Below are positions 20,272-30,591 of a DNA stretch of 64,000 nt, piece after piece. The stretch lies in NCBI RefSeq assembly GCF_028682175.1, contig NZ_JANHKS010000006.1:1-64000 (forward strand), written 5' to 3'. Within the stretch, counting starts at the first letter, position 1. Each line of letters starts with the position of its first letter. The notes beneath the pieces are model-generated. The model saw only the letters and a list, made by a program, of their open reading frames with translations. It ran no database searches and was not told the origin of the DNA. The position numbers and the translations under genes were made by a program. This stretch comes from Pseudomonas putida. Its GTDB lineage: Bacteria; Pseudomonadota; Gammaproteobacteria; Pseudomonadales; Pseudomonadaceae.

Positions 20272-22242
20272 ATGGCCGGACTGATCCCTCAAGGTTTTAT
20301 TGACGACCTCCTGAACCGCACCGACATCGTCGATGTTGTCAGCTCACGCGTTCAGTTAAAGAAAACCGGCAAGAACTTCAGCGCCTGCTGTCCTTTCCAC
20401 AAGGAAAAGACACCGTCGTTCAGCGTCAGCCCCGACAAACAGTTCTATTACTGCTTTGGCTGTGGCGCAGGTGGCAACGCCCTCGGCTTCATCATGGACC
20501 ACGACAACCTGGATTTCCCCCAGGCCGTCGAAGATCTTGCCAAAGCCGCCGGCATGGAAGTACCCCGCGAACAGGGCGTACGCGGCCAAAAGCCCCGGCA
20601 ACCCGTTGATTCGCCGCTTTACCCGTTATTGACCGCCGCCGCCGATTTCTACCGTGCCGCGCTGAAAAGCCATCCGACACGAAAATCCGCAGTGGACTAC
20701 CTCAAAGGCCGTGGCCTTTCGGGGGAGATTGCCCGCGACTTCGGCCTGGGGTTCGCCCCGCCGGGCTGGGACAACCTCTACAAGCACCTGAGCAGCGACA
20801 CCCTTCAGCAGAAGGCCATGATCGATGCCGGCCTGCTGATCGAAAATGCCGAAACCGGCAAACGCTACGACCGCTTCCGCGACCGGGTGATGTTTCCCAT
20901 TCGCGACTCGCGCGGCCGGGTGATCGCCTTTGGCGGCCGCGTACTGGGCGACGACAAGCCCAAATACCTGAACTCGCCGGAAACACCGGTGTTTCACAAG
21001 GGTCAGGAACTGTACGGGCTGTTCGAGGCGCGCAAACACAATCGCAACCTCGACGAGATCATCGTTGTCGAAGGTTACATGGACGTCATCGCACTGGCCC
21101 AACAAGGCCTGCGCAATGCCGTAGCGACCCTGGGTACCGCGACCAGCGAAGAGCATTTGAAGCGCCTGTACCGCGTCGTGCCCAACGTGCTGTTCTGTTT
21201 CGACGGCGACCAGGCAGGGCGAAACGCGGCCTGGCGAGCGCTGGAAGCTACACTTTCAAGCTTGCAGGATGGTCGTCGCGCGCGGTTCCTGTTTTTGCCC
21301 GAGGGCGAAGACCCGGACACCCTGGTGCGCGCCGAAGGGACCGACGCGTTCAAGGCAAGGATCAACCAGCACGCACAGCCGCTGGCCGATTACTTTTTCG
21401 AGCAGTTGACCAAGGAAGCGGACCCGCGCTCGCTGGAAGGCAAGGCGCACATGGTCACCCTGGCCGCACCGCTGATCGAGAAAGTACCCGGCGCCAACCT
21501 GCGCGAACTGATGCGTCGGCGCCTCAAGGAAATTACCGGGCTGGATACCGCAGCGGTCAATCAATTGGTGCAGAACGCACCGGCTGAAGCACCGCCGGCA
21601 TACGACCCGGGCTTCGACTACGACTCGGTGCCCGATTACGGCGATTACCAGCCGCATGACGCCTACGAGCCGCAGCAGGAATGGACACCGCAGGCACCGG
21701 GTGGCCAGAAGAAGAAATGGGAAAACAAGCCGTGGGAAAAAGGCAAGAAGTGGGACAAGAACGGCAAGCGGCCGGATTTTGAACCGCGCGCCCCGCGTAC
21801 CCCGGCCACGGTCGAGCCACCGACACTGACGGCACTCAGGACCTTGCTGCACCATCCTGACCTGTCGCAGAAAGTGGAAGATACCAGCCATTTCGCAGCC
21901 GAAGACAACGTTTACTCGCAGTTGCTGGTGGCGTTGCTGGAAGCCTTGCAGAAAAACCCGAAGCTGCGATCCCTGCAATTGATCGCACGCTGGCACGGGA
22001 CCGATCAGGGACGATTATTACGACAACTGGCGGAAAAGGAATGGCTGATCTCGGCCGATAACCTTGAACAACAGTTTTTCGACACTATAACTAGCTTGTC
22101 TGCCCGCCAACGCGAGCGAAGCCTGGATCAGTTAATCAGGAAGGAACGGCAGTCAGGGTTGAGCGCGGACGAAAAAGTTCAGCTACTCAACCTGTTAAAT
22201 CGCAAAGTTCCTGCACAAACCCCGACCTCAACTGGCGCGTGA
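20272..22242 (+). CDS. dnaG: DNA primase DnaG
   Basis: This 656-residue primase makes RNA primers at the replication fork. The CHC2 zinc-binding domain is at residues 40-65 (CPFHKEKTPSF...YYCFGCGAGG). The TOPRIM core has VEGYMDVIAL and FCFDGDQAG. The C-terminal helicase-binding domain follows a Lys-, Trp- and Pro-rich low-complexity linker at about residues 475-520, longer than in E. coli (581 residues total). Second gene of the operon; 246 bases after rpsU. Confidence 0.97.
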   Translation: MAGLIPQGFIDDLLNRTDIVDVVSSRVQLKKTGKNFSACCPFHKEKTPSFSVSPDKQFYYCFGCGAGGNALGFIMDHDNLDFPQAVEDLAKAAGMEVPREQGVRGQKPRQPVDSPLYPLLTAAADFYRAALKSHPTRKSAVDYLKGRGLSGEIARDFGLGFAPPGWDNLYKHLSSDTLQQKAMIDAGLLIENAETGKRYDRFRDRVMFPIRDSRGRVIAFGGRVLGDDKPKYLNSPETPVFHKGQELYGLFEARKHNRNLDEIIVVEGYMDVIALAQQGLRNAVATLGTATSEEHLKRLYRVVPNVLFCFDGDQAGRNAAWRALEATLSSLQDGRRARFLFLPEGEDPDTLVRAEGTDAFKARINQHAQPLADYFFEQLTKEADPRSLEGKAHMVTLAAPLIEKVPGANLRELMRRRLKEITGLDTAAVNQLVQNAPAEAPPAYDPGFDYDSVPDYGDYQPHDAYEPQQEWTPQAPGGQKKKWENKPWEKGKKWDKNGKRPDFEPRAPRTPATVEPPTLTALRTLLHHPDLSQKVEDTSHFAAEDNVYSQLLVALLEALQKNPKLRSLQLIARWHGTDQGRLLRQLAEKEWLISADNLEQQFFDTITSLSARQRERSLDQLIRKERQSGLSADEKVQLLNLLNRKVPAQTPTSTGA

Positions 22243-22256
22243 GGTCCTAGCTCGGG

Positions 22257-22262
22257 TATAAT
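22257..22262 (+). promoter_or_regulatory. Perfect -10 box in the dnaG-rpoD gap
   Basis: TATAAT, preceded by CGGG, lies 48 bases before the rpoD start. No good -35 was found (CTGGCG at 22232 is weak and 19 bases away). It suggests rpoD can be transcribed separately, as in E. coli where internal promoters exist. Confidence 0.45.
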
Positions 22263-22309
22263 CCTCGGCTTGTTTTTTGCCCGCCAAGACCTTCAGTGGA
22301 TAGGGTGTT

Positions 22310-24157
<1,848 letters not shown>

Positions 24158-24186
24158 GCAAACGCTGCGTCACGCTGCATTACAAG

Positions 24187-24211
24187 AACCCCGGCCCATG
24201 CCGGGGTTTTT
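24187..24211 (+). terminator. rpoD intrinsic terminator
   Basis: Stem AACCCCGGC / GCCGGGGTT (24187-24195 with 24200-24208), four-base loop, then T run. It closes the rpsU-dnaG-rpoD operon 30 bases after the rpoD stop. Confidence 0.92.
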
Positions 24212-24307
24212 GCATTTCAGGGAATCGGATTTTTGGCAGTATGCCAGTGGCTATCAGCGAGGCTACACTCGACTCATTCTCAACGCTGAAACCTTTTGAG
24301 GCCTGCC

Positions 24308-27300
24308 ATGTTTCGGATGCCGGCCATTGTTTTCTTGTGCTTGATGGGGTCGACGACAGTCGACGCGCAGGTGCTCCCTCAAGGGGAAACCTGGCAGGGC
24401 GTGCACGGGGACTCAATGCAGAGTAAGGAAGCTGCACTGCCCGACATCGAACGAGCTCCCACCTCGCAGCGCGATGACGTGGGCGCGGGTCTTTCGAACA
24501 TGGACGACGCGCTGCACACGGCGCTGGCCGCAAATGAAGCCCCGTACCCCGATAGCCCCTCGCCTTCCGCTGGAGAGCCCGGCAGGTTCTGGCGCGACTT
24601 CGTGCTCTATGGCCTTCCGGGCCTGCTTCTGCTGTCCACCGTACTGGCGGTCATGGTGCGCATCAACCGCCGGCTCAGCTCGGAAATCTCCCGGCGCGTA
24701 GCCCTGGAACAAGAGCTTCGCAGCAGCGAATACCACTACCGCGGCATGATCGAGAGCCTATCGGCCATTGCCTGGGAAGCCAACACCCACGATTTCTCCT
24801 ACAGCTACGTCTCGCCACACGCCGAGAACCTGCTGGGCTATCCGCTTCACCAGTGGCGCCGGCACGGCTTCTGGCGCGGCATCGTCCACCCCGCCGATGT
24901 GGACCGCGCAGAAGGCTTCTGCCATCAGGAGATCGCCCAGGGCAACGACCACAGCCTCGATTACCGCGTCATCGCCGCCGATGGCCGAGTGGTCTGGGTA
25001 CGCGACATCGTCAGCCTCATCAGCTATGGCCACGAGCCTGTCATGCGCGGCCTGATGATCGACATCAGCGAAGCCAAGCAGACCGAAGAGGCCCTGCGCC
25101 GCTCCGAAGGCAAGTTCGCGTCGGTATTCGCCCAGTGTCCGGACATTCTGGTGATCGCCCGGCTGTCAGACGGCCGCTTCCTGGAGGCCAACCAGGCCTT
25201 CGTCGAACAGATCGGCCTGGCGCCCGACCAGGTGATTGGCAAGACCCCGAGCGAGCTGGACATCTGGGGCATCCCGGACATCGGCAGCAGCCTGCTGCAG
25301 CGCCTGCAAAAAGGCAGCATCCGCAACCTGGAAATGCCCTTCCGCCGCAGCAATGGCCGCACCTTCACCGGCCTGCTGTCCGCCGAGCCGTTCGACCTGG
25401 ACTCCACCCCCGCCGTGGTCCTTGTGGTGCGTGACATCACCCCGCTCAAGGAAGCGCAGCAACAGCTGCAGCTGTCTGAAGAGAAATTCGCCAAGGCCTT
25501 CCACTCCTCCCCGGACGGCATGCTTATCACCCGGCAAAGCGACGGCCTGCTGGTGGAAATCAACGACGGCTTCAGCCGCATCACCGGCTACCACAGCTCG
25601 CTGTCCCTTGACCGCTCAACGCTGGACCTGGGCATCTGGGTCGATCTGAACGAGCGCCAGCAGCTGCTGGAGCAGCTCCATCGCGACGGGTTTGTGAAGG
25701 ACTTCCCCAGCCACATTCGTCGCAGGGACGGTCAGGTCAGGCTGTGCGAAATTTCGTCGCGGCCACTGCCCATCGGCGGTGAAGACTGCATGCTGACCAT
25801 CGCCCGGGATATCACCGAACGTCACCAGATGCAGGAAAAACTGCAACTGGCCGCAACCGTGTTCGAAAGCACGGCAGAAGGCGTTCTGATCACCGACACC
25901 CGCCAGCGCATCAACGCCGTCAACCGAGCCTTCAGCGAAATCACCGGCTACAGCGAAGGCGAGACCATTGGCCAGACTCCTCGCCTGCTCGCCTCCGGCC
26001 TGCACGACAGCGCCTTCTACGCAGCCATGTGGTACCAACTGACGGCCGAAGGGCACTGGCAGGGGGAAATCAGCAACCGGCGCAAAAACGGCGAGATCTA
26101 CCCTGCCTGGCTGACCATCAGCGCCGTGCGCAACCGCGACAAGTTCATCACCCACTTCGTCGCGGTGTTTGCAGACATTTCCAGCCTCAAGCAGGCCCAG
26201 GCCCGCCTGGACTACCAGGCCCACCATGACCCGTTGACCGGCCTGCCAAACCGCACCCTGTTCGAGAGCCGGTTGCATGCCGCCCTGAACCACAGCCGGG
26301 ATGCCCACAGCCTGGGCGCGGTGCTGTTTCTCGACCTGGACCGCTTCAAGCACATCAACGACAGCCTCGGCCATCCGGTGGGTGACCTGCTGCTCAAAGG
26401 CATCGCCCATCGCCTCAAAGAGAACCTGCGGGACATCGACACCGTGGCGCGCCTGGGCGGCGATGAATTCATCATCCTGCTGCCTGGGCTGCAAACTGCC
26501 CACGATGCAGAAACCATCGCCACCAAACTGCTGCACAGCTTCTCGGCGCCCTTCCAGGCGGGCGAGCACGAGTTCTTCATCAGCACCAGCATCGGCACCG
26601 CGCTGTTCCCGACCGACGGCTCGGACGTCGCCACCATCATCAAGAACGCCGACGCCGCGATGTACCGCTCCAAAGCCAAGGGCCGCAACCGCGTCGAAAG
26701 CTACACCCGCGACCTGACCGCCCAGGCCAGCGAGCGCGTGGCCCTGGAACACGAACTGCGCCGCGCCATCGAACGCAACGAATTCACGCTTTCCTACCAG
26801 CCCAAGGTCAGCCTTCTGACACAGAGACTGGTAGGAGCCGAGGCACTGATTCGCTGGAGCCACCCCACTTTCGGAGAAGTCCCACCCGAGCGCTTCATTC
26901 CCCTGGCCGAAGAGAACGGCATGATCCTGCAGATCGGCGAGTGGGTGCTGGAACAGGCCTGCCAGCAGCTGCACCGCTGGAACCAGACCTACGACATCTT
27001 CGGCCCGCTCTCGGTGAACCTGGCAGGTGCCCAGTTGCGCCAGCCGAACCTGGTCAACCGCATCGAACAACTGCTCAACCAGTACCAACTGCAACCGGGC
27101 TGCCTGCAACTGGAGATCACCGAAAACTTCATCATGTCCCAGACCGAAGAAGCGCTGTCTGTGCTGCACCGCCTGAAAAAACTCGGCGTGCAACTGGCCA
27201 TCGACGACTTCGGCACCGGCTACTCCTCGCTCAGCTACCTCAAGCGCCTGCCGCTGGACATCCTGAAAATCGACCAGTCCTTCGTCCGCGGCCTGCCCGA

Positions 27301-27544
27301 CGACCCCCACGACGCCGCCATCGTGCGAGCCATCATCGCCCTGGGCCGCAGCATGCAACTGACCGTCATCGCCGAAGGCGTTGAAACCATCGAGCAGCAG
27401 CAATTCCTCGCCGACGAAGGCTGCGAACAGATACAGGGCTACATCGTCAGCCTGCCCCTGCGCCCCGATGAATTTTGCGCGACGTTTCTTCGTATGACAC
27501 TTTCGGACTTTTCGGATAGCCCGGCACGCAAACCATCGTTATAA
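24308..27544 (+). CDS. RmcA-like membrane PAS-GGDEF-EAL c-di-GMP protein
   Basis: This 1078-residue protein has a signal-like N-terminus (to about residue 21), a short extracytoplasmic stretch of about 70 residues and one membrane helix (about 97-117). Four PAS regions follow (about 140-260, 265-390, 395-510, 515-640). A GGDEF domain has intact RLGGDEF (about 714) with the RxxD inhibitory site RDID just before. The EAL domain is intact (AEALIRW, about 843; DDFGTGYSSL later). Both synthesis and hydrolysis of c-di-GMP are therefore possible. The position after rpoD matches P. aeruginosa rmcA (PA0575), whose protein has a large periplasmic binding domain that is missing here. ATG at 24308 follows TTGAGG. 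Confidence 0.88.
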   Translation: MFRMPAIVFLCLMGSTTVDAQVLPQGETWQGVHGDSMQSKEAALPDIERAPTSQRDDVGAGLSNMDDALHTALAANEAPYPDSPSPSAGEPGRFWRDFVLYGLPGLLLLSTVLAVMVRINRRLSSEISRRVALEQELRSSEYHYRGMIESLSAIAWEANTHDFSYSYVSPHAENLLGYPLHQWRRHGFWRGIVHPADVDRAEGFCHQEIAQGNDHSLDYRVIAADGRVVWVRDIVSLISYGHEPVMRGLMIDISEAKQTEEALRRSEGKFASVFAQCPDILVIARLSDGRFLEANQAFVEQIGLAPDQVIGKTPSELDIWGIPDIGSSLLQRLQKGSIRNLEMPFRRSNGRTFTGLLSAEPFDLDSTPAVVLVVRDITPLKEAQQQLQLSEEKFAKAFHSSPDGMLITRQSDGLLVEINDGFSRITGYHSSLSLDRSTLDLGIWVDLNERQQLLEQLHRDGFVKDFPSHIRRRDGQVRLCEISSRPLPIGGEDCMLTIARDITERHQMQEKLQLAATVFESTAEGVLITDTRQRINAVNRAFSEITGYSEGETIGQTPRLLASGLHDSAFYAAMWYQLTAEGHWQGEISNRRKNGEIYPAWLTISAVRNRDKFITHFVAVFADISSLKQAQARLDYQAHHDPLTGLPNRTLFESRLHAALNHSRDAHSLGAVLFLDLDRFKHINDSLGHPVGDLLLKGIAHRLKENLRDIDTVARLGGDEFIILLPGLQTAHDAETIATKLLHSFSAPFQAGEHEFFISTSIGTALFPTDGSDVATIIKNADAAMYRSKAKGRNRVESYTRDLTAQASERVALEHELRRAIERNEFTLSYQPKVSLLTQRLVGAEALIRWSHPTFGEVPPERFIPLAEENGMILQIGEWVLEQACQQLHRWNQTYDIFGPLSVNLAGAQLRQPNLVNRIEQLLNQYQLQPGCLQLEITENFIMSQTEEALSVLHRLKKLGVQLAIDDFGTGYSSLSYLKRLPLDILKIDQSFVRGLPDDPHDAAIVRAIIALGRSMQLTVIAEGVETIEQQQFLADEGCEQIQGYIVSLPLRPDEFCATFLRMTLSDFSDSPARKPSL

Positions 27545-27545
27545 T
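27540..27545 (+). promoter_or_regulatory. -10 box of the tRNA promoter
   Basis: TATAAT overlaps the stop codon of the preceding gene. It is followed by a GC-rich discriminator (CCGCGGC), the usual sign of a stringently controlled stable-RNA promoter. The expected start is only about 8 bases before the mature tRNA. A clear -35 box was not found. Confidence 0.5.
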
Positions 27546-27560
27546 CCGCGGCCAGACTGA

Positions 27561-27637
27561 GGGCCTATAGCTCAGTTGGTTAGAGCAGAGGACTCATAAT
27601 CCTTTGGTCCACGGTTCGAGTCCGTGTGGGCCCACCA
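27561..27637 (+). tRNA. tRNA with CAU anticodon, probably tRNA-Ile2
   Basis: A complete 77-base cloverleaf with encoded CCA. The acceptor stem is GGGCCTA/TGGGCCC, D loop AGTTGGTTA, anticodon loop CTCATAA, T loop TTCGAGT. The anticodon is CAU. The acceptor stem resembles isoleucine tRNAs (GGGYCU, A73) rather than elongator methionine tRNA, so it probably becomes an AUA-decoding tRNA-Ile after lysidine modification by TilS; elongator Met is the alternative. Confidence 0.9.
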
Positions 27638-27645
27638 CCTTTGAA

Positions 27646-27670
27646 AGCCGCGCATTGCGCGGCTTTTTTT
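27646..27670 (+). terminator. Terminator of the tRNA gene
   Basis: Stem AGCCGCGC / GCGCGGCT with a three-base loop, followed by T7, begins nine bases after the tRNA. Confidence 0.92.
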
Positions 27671-27699
27671 CGCCCCGATACCCGGTTGAGGACCACCCC

Positions 27700-28329
27700 A
27701 TGCCTCTACAAAACCGCGTCACCCCAACCTCACAACTCTGCGCCAACAGCAGCCGCGGCACCTTCATGGGCAATCGTGGCCTGCTGCACAACGACCACCG
27801 GCAGATCACTCGCCACTGGGCGCTGGAGCGGTGGATTACCTGCGTGCTGGAGTTCAAGGGTGTGCGGCGTCAGGTGATGTCGCCGGGGCGTTATACCGAG
27901 TTGTTCTTTCTTGATGAGGCCACGAGCTACGCGGCCGGGCATCGGCCGTGCAGCTATTGCCGCCGTGCATCCTACAAACATTTTCAGACGCTTTGGGCAG
28001 AGGTGTTTCCCGAAGCGGATCGATCCGCCGTCGGCATTGACCGGGTCCTGCATGGGGAGCGGTTGAACGCTGACGGCAGCCAGCGGACCTGGCGGGCAAG
28101 GTTGGGAAATTTGCCGGACGGGACGATGATCGAGGCTGACGGCCAGGCCATTCTGCTGTGGCGGGGCAAGCAGTGGCGCTGGTCGTTTGAAGGGTACGAG
28201 CCCCTTCGCGAAAAGATGTCGCCGGACGAACAGGTCGTCGTGCTGACACCGGAACACGTGGTGCAGCTGTTCCGCGCAGGATTGTCAGCCGATCTGGTTG
28301 TGCACCGTTCAGCCACAGTTGACGCTTAA
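27700..28329 (+). CDS. Conserved protein of unknown function with Cys motif
   Basis: This 209-residue protein is not one I can name. Visible features: [10 protein letters not shown] near the N-terminus; [23 protein letters not shown] at about residues 67-89, which resembles the FRPCKRC zinc-binding part of the Ada N-terminal domain; a tryptophan-rich [14 protein letters not shown] near 165; no signal or membrane segment. The ATG at 27700 comes after the tRNA terminator. Its stop codon overlaps that of the convergent acetyltransferase (TAA/TTA). A nucleic-acid role is possible but not shown. Confidence 0.75.
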   Translation: MPLQNRVTPTSQLCANSSRGTFMGNRGLLHNDHRQITRHWALERWITCVLEFKGVRRQVMSPGRYTELFFLDEATSYAAGHRPCSYCRRASYKHFQTLWAEVFPEADRSAVGIDRVLHGERLNADGSQRTWRARLGNLPDGTMIEADGQAILLWRGKQWRWSFEGYEPLREKMSPDEQVVVLTPEHVVQLFRAGLSADLVVHRSATVDA

Positions 28330-29018
28330 ATCTCCCGGCATCCGTCTCGGCTTATACTGAGCTTGCGGTAACGAGCCTGGGTGCTGGCGCGGCCGGCCTC
28401 CAGCGCTTGCAAGAACAGCTCGGGCTGGTCCATGGGTAAGGCTCTCAACTCACTCACATCACGCTCCCACCACTGGCTGGCCAGCAGGCGTTCGATGATG
28501 TCCGGCGCGTGGCGATAGCGGACGACCTTCGCCGGAAAGCCCGCGACGATGGCGTACGGCGGCACATCCTGAGTGACCACGGCGCGAGTTGCGATAATGG
28601 CGCCAGTCCCCACAGTGACGCCTTCCATGATCATGGCGCTGTGGCCGATCCAGACGTCATGACCAATGACAGCCAGTTCAGTTGGCGCGGTGTAGGTCAG
28701 TGGCGAGTCGGTGTACTGGAAGGGGTGCGAGCTGGTCCAGTCGCTGGGATGGGTGTATTTCTCCTGGCCGATGTAGACATCCGAGGCGATAGAACAGAAA
28801 CGTCCGATGGACGACACCAGCGACAGGTGCGTTCCGCTGCGAATGTAGGTGTGGGCCCCGATTTCGACGTGACCTGTGCGCAACTCTAAATGTCCCAGTT
28901 CGACGTGATCCTCGATGACCAGCTCACAGCGCTTGCTCAACGACGGCAAACCACCGGCCAGCTTGGCACCGCGCTTTCTGATCCAGCGTTTCCAGTACAG
29001 ATCTTTCAGGTATTGCAA
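28326..29018 (-). CDS. CatB-related hexapeptide-repeat O-acetyltransferase
   Basis: This 230-residue protein has a left-handed beta-helix built of hexapeptide repeats ([21 protein letters not shown]...[27 protein letters not shown]). The C-terminus ([17 protein letters not shown]...[12 protein letters not shown]) is that of the CatB-related O-acetyltransferases, which use acetyl-CoA. The family includes chloramphenicol (Xat) and virginiamycin enzymes, but also sugar and lipid-A-like acetyltransferases; a surface-polysaccharide substrate is as likely as a drug. It is monocistronic and convergent with the gene at 27700. Confidence 0.82.
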   Translation of the reverse strand: MQYLKDLYWKRWIRKRGAKLAGGLPSLSKRCELVIEDHVELGHLELRTGHVEIGAHTYIRSGTHLSLVSSIGRFCSIASDVYIGQEKYTHPSDWTSSHPFQYTDSPLTYTAPTELAVIGHDVWIGHSAMIMEGVTVGTGAIIATRAVVTQDVPPYAIVAGFPAKVVRYRHAPDIIERLLASQWWERDVSELRALPMDQPELFLQALEAGRASTQARYRKLSISRDGCREI

Positions 29019-29137
29019 TTGGTTATTCCTCGTCGCCCGGCCAGCGGACCTGTCATGTCGCCAGCCTACCAGAAGCTCTGGGCCGGGCGTTTGCTAGTTA
29101 TCCGGATACATTCGCCACTTTCAGGGTCTGTTACCCC

Positions 29138-30184
29138 ATGAATATCCTCTCCCTGCCCGCCTTTCTGCGCCCGCTGCTGCGTCCTTTGCTGGACCCATAC
29201 CGCCGCTATCTGTACGCGCGCTACATTCACGCCGGTCGCATCGTGGTCGGCCTGATCGTGTCGATTCTGCTGACCACCGGCATTCATCTGCCCCACGGCG
29301 AATGGGCGTCGGTCACGATGCTGATCGTGATCGGCGGATTGCAGCATCACGGCAATATCGGCAAGAAGTCGGTGGAGCGGGCCTATGGCACCCTGATCGG
29401 CGCGGCGCTCGGGTTGATGGTGGTGGCGCAGCAGATGTACCTGGGCATGCCCTTGCTGACGTACTGCATCATGGCGCTGATCTGCGGGTTCTTCGCCTAT
29501 CACGCCATCGGCAAGGGCGGTTACACGGCGCTGCTCTCGGCCATTACGTTGTTTATCGTTGCGGGCCATGGCGACAACCCGATCACCGATGGGCTGTGGC
29601 GCACTGTGGATATCCTGATCGGCATCGTGCTGGCCCTGGCGTTCTCCTTCGCCCTGCCGCTGTATGCGGTGTACTCGTGGCGCTACAACCTGGCCAAGGG
29701 GTTGCGCAATTGCGCCAAGGTGTACGAGCGGATTTGCAGCGGGCAGTCGATCACGGCTGACGAGCATCTGAAACTGACGGCCAAGCTCAACGCAACGATG
29801 CTGCAGTTAAGGTCGCTGATGCCATCGGTGTCCAAGGAGGTGAGGATTTCAGCGGTGGAGCTGGACGCGATACAGGGGCATTTCCGGATGTGTCTGAGCA
29901 CCCTGGAAATTCTTTCCAATCTTCGCCCGGCGGACATGGGGGCGACCGGCCTGGACGCCGAACAACGGCGTATCCGGCGCATGCTGATCGGCATGGCTCG
30001 CGCGTTGCAAAGCGGCGCGACAGAGCGCCTCAAGCGGCCGACCGAATCCTTGTCGGTGGGGCCAGAAGCGCCTGCGGCCTCGGCTGAAATGCTGGGTTAT
30101 CAGTTGATGAACCGGCAGTTGGCGCTGAACCTCGAAGGGCTGCAACAGCGGTTGGCCAAGACGGCCAGGAAGTGGAAGATCTGA
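29138..30184 (+). CDS. FUSC-type inner-membrane protein
   Basis: This 348-residue protein has about six hydrophobic helices in the N-terminal half (residues 25-190), including an IHLPHGEWASVTMLIVIGG segment typical of the FUSC/YccS/AaeB group. A cytoplasmic helical region fills the C-terminal 150 residues. Family members are linked to efflux of aromatic acids, but many are uncharacterised. It is shorter than AaeB or YccS, which carry a duplicated FUSC domain. Divergent from the acetyltransferase, monocistronic. Confidence 0.8.
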   Translation: MNILSLPAFLRPLLRPLLDPYRRYLYARYIHAGRIVVGLIVSILLTTGIHLPHGEWASVTMLIVIGGLQHHGNIGKKSVERAYGTLIGAALGLMVVAQQMYLGMPLLTYCIMALICGFFAYHAIGKGGYTALLSAITLFIVAGHGDNPITDGLWRTVDILIGIVLALAFSFALPLYAVYSWRYNLAKGLRNCAKVYERICSGQSITADEHLKLTAKLNATMLQLRSLMPSVSKEVRISAVELDAIQGHFRMCLSTLEILSNLRPADMGATGLDAEQRRIRRMLIGMARALQSGATERLKRPTESLSVGPEAPAASAEMLGYQLMNRQLALNLEGLQQRLAKTARKWKI

Positions 30185-30214
30185 TTCGGAGTTCGCCGCC
30201 TCTAGACGTTCGCC

Positions 30215-30590
30215 TTCGCGGTTATGGCGACCTTCAAGACGTCGACGCCGGCAAGCCGTACTGCTACGAGATCGGGTGGAACGCCTATCTTCGTGACCCC
30301 CTATGACGACGTAGCAGTCCGGCTTGCCGGCGTCGGCGATCTTGAGGGCCTCCCCGCCGGCAAGCCGTGCTGCTACGAGATCGGGGTGAAGCGCGTATCT
30401 TCGTGACATCCTATGACGACGTAGCAGTCCGGCTTGCCGGCGTCGGCGATCTTGAGGGCTTCCCCGCCGGCAAGCCGTGCTGCTACGGGATCGGGGGGAG
30501 GCGCGAATCTTCGTGACAACCAAATCCCCGTAGCAGCCGGGCTTGCCCGCGGGAGCGATCTTGAGGGCACCTCCGCCAGCAGGCAGGGTC
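30215..30590. repeat. Tandem array of REP doublets, period about 110 bases
   Basis: This fills the 407-base gap between the FUSC gene and ppk2; no gene is seen in it. A unit with GTAGCAGTCCGGCTTGCCGGCG at one end and GCCGGCAAGCCGTGCTGCTAC at the other recurs with GTAGCAG at 30311, 30421 and 30530, preceded by a half unit (from about 30248). The two complete copies differ by only a few bases, so the array grew by recent tandem duplication. The last copy is more diverged (GCCGGGCTTGCCCGCGGG). Confidence 0.9.
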
Positions 30591-30591
30591 C

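Noticed and set aside
25616-27403. A 595-codon antisense frame under the RmcA-like gene
   Set aside because: Same explanation; the sense frame has perfect GGDEF and EAL motifs.
28326-29018. Chloramphenicol resistance gene
   Set aside because: The CatB-related family is wide and there is no mobile-element or resistance context.
30215-30590. CRISPR-like regularly spaced repeats
   Set aside because: The period is about 110 bases, the spacers are the same in each copy, the repeats are REP palindromes, and no cas genes are near.
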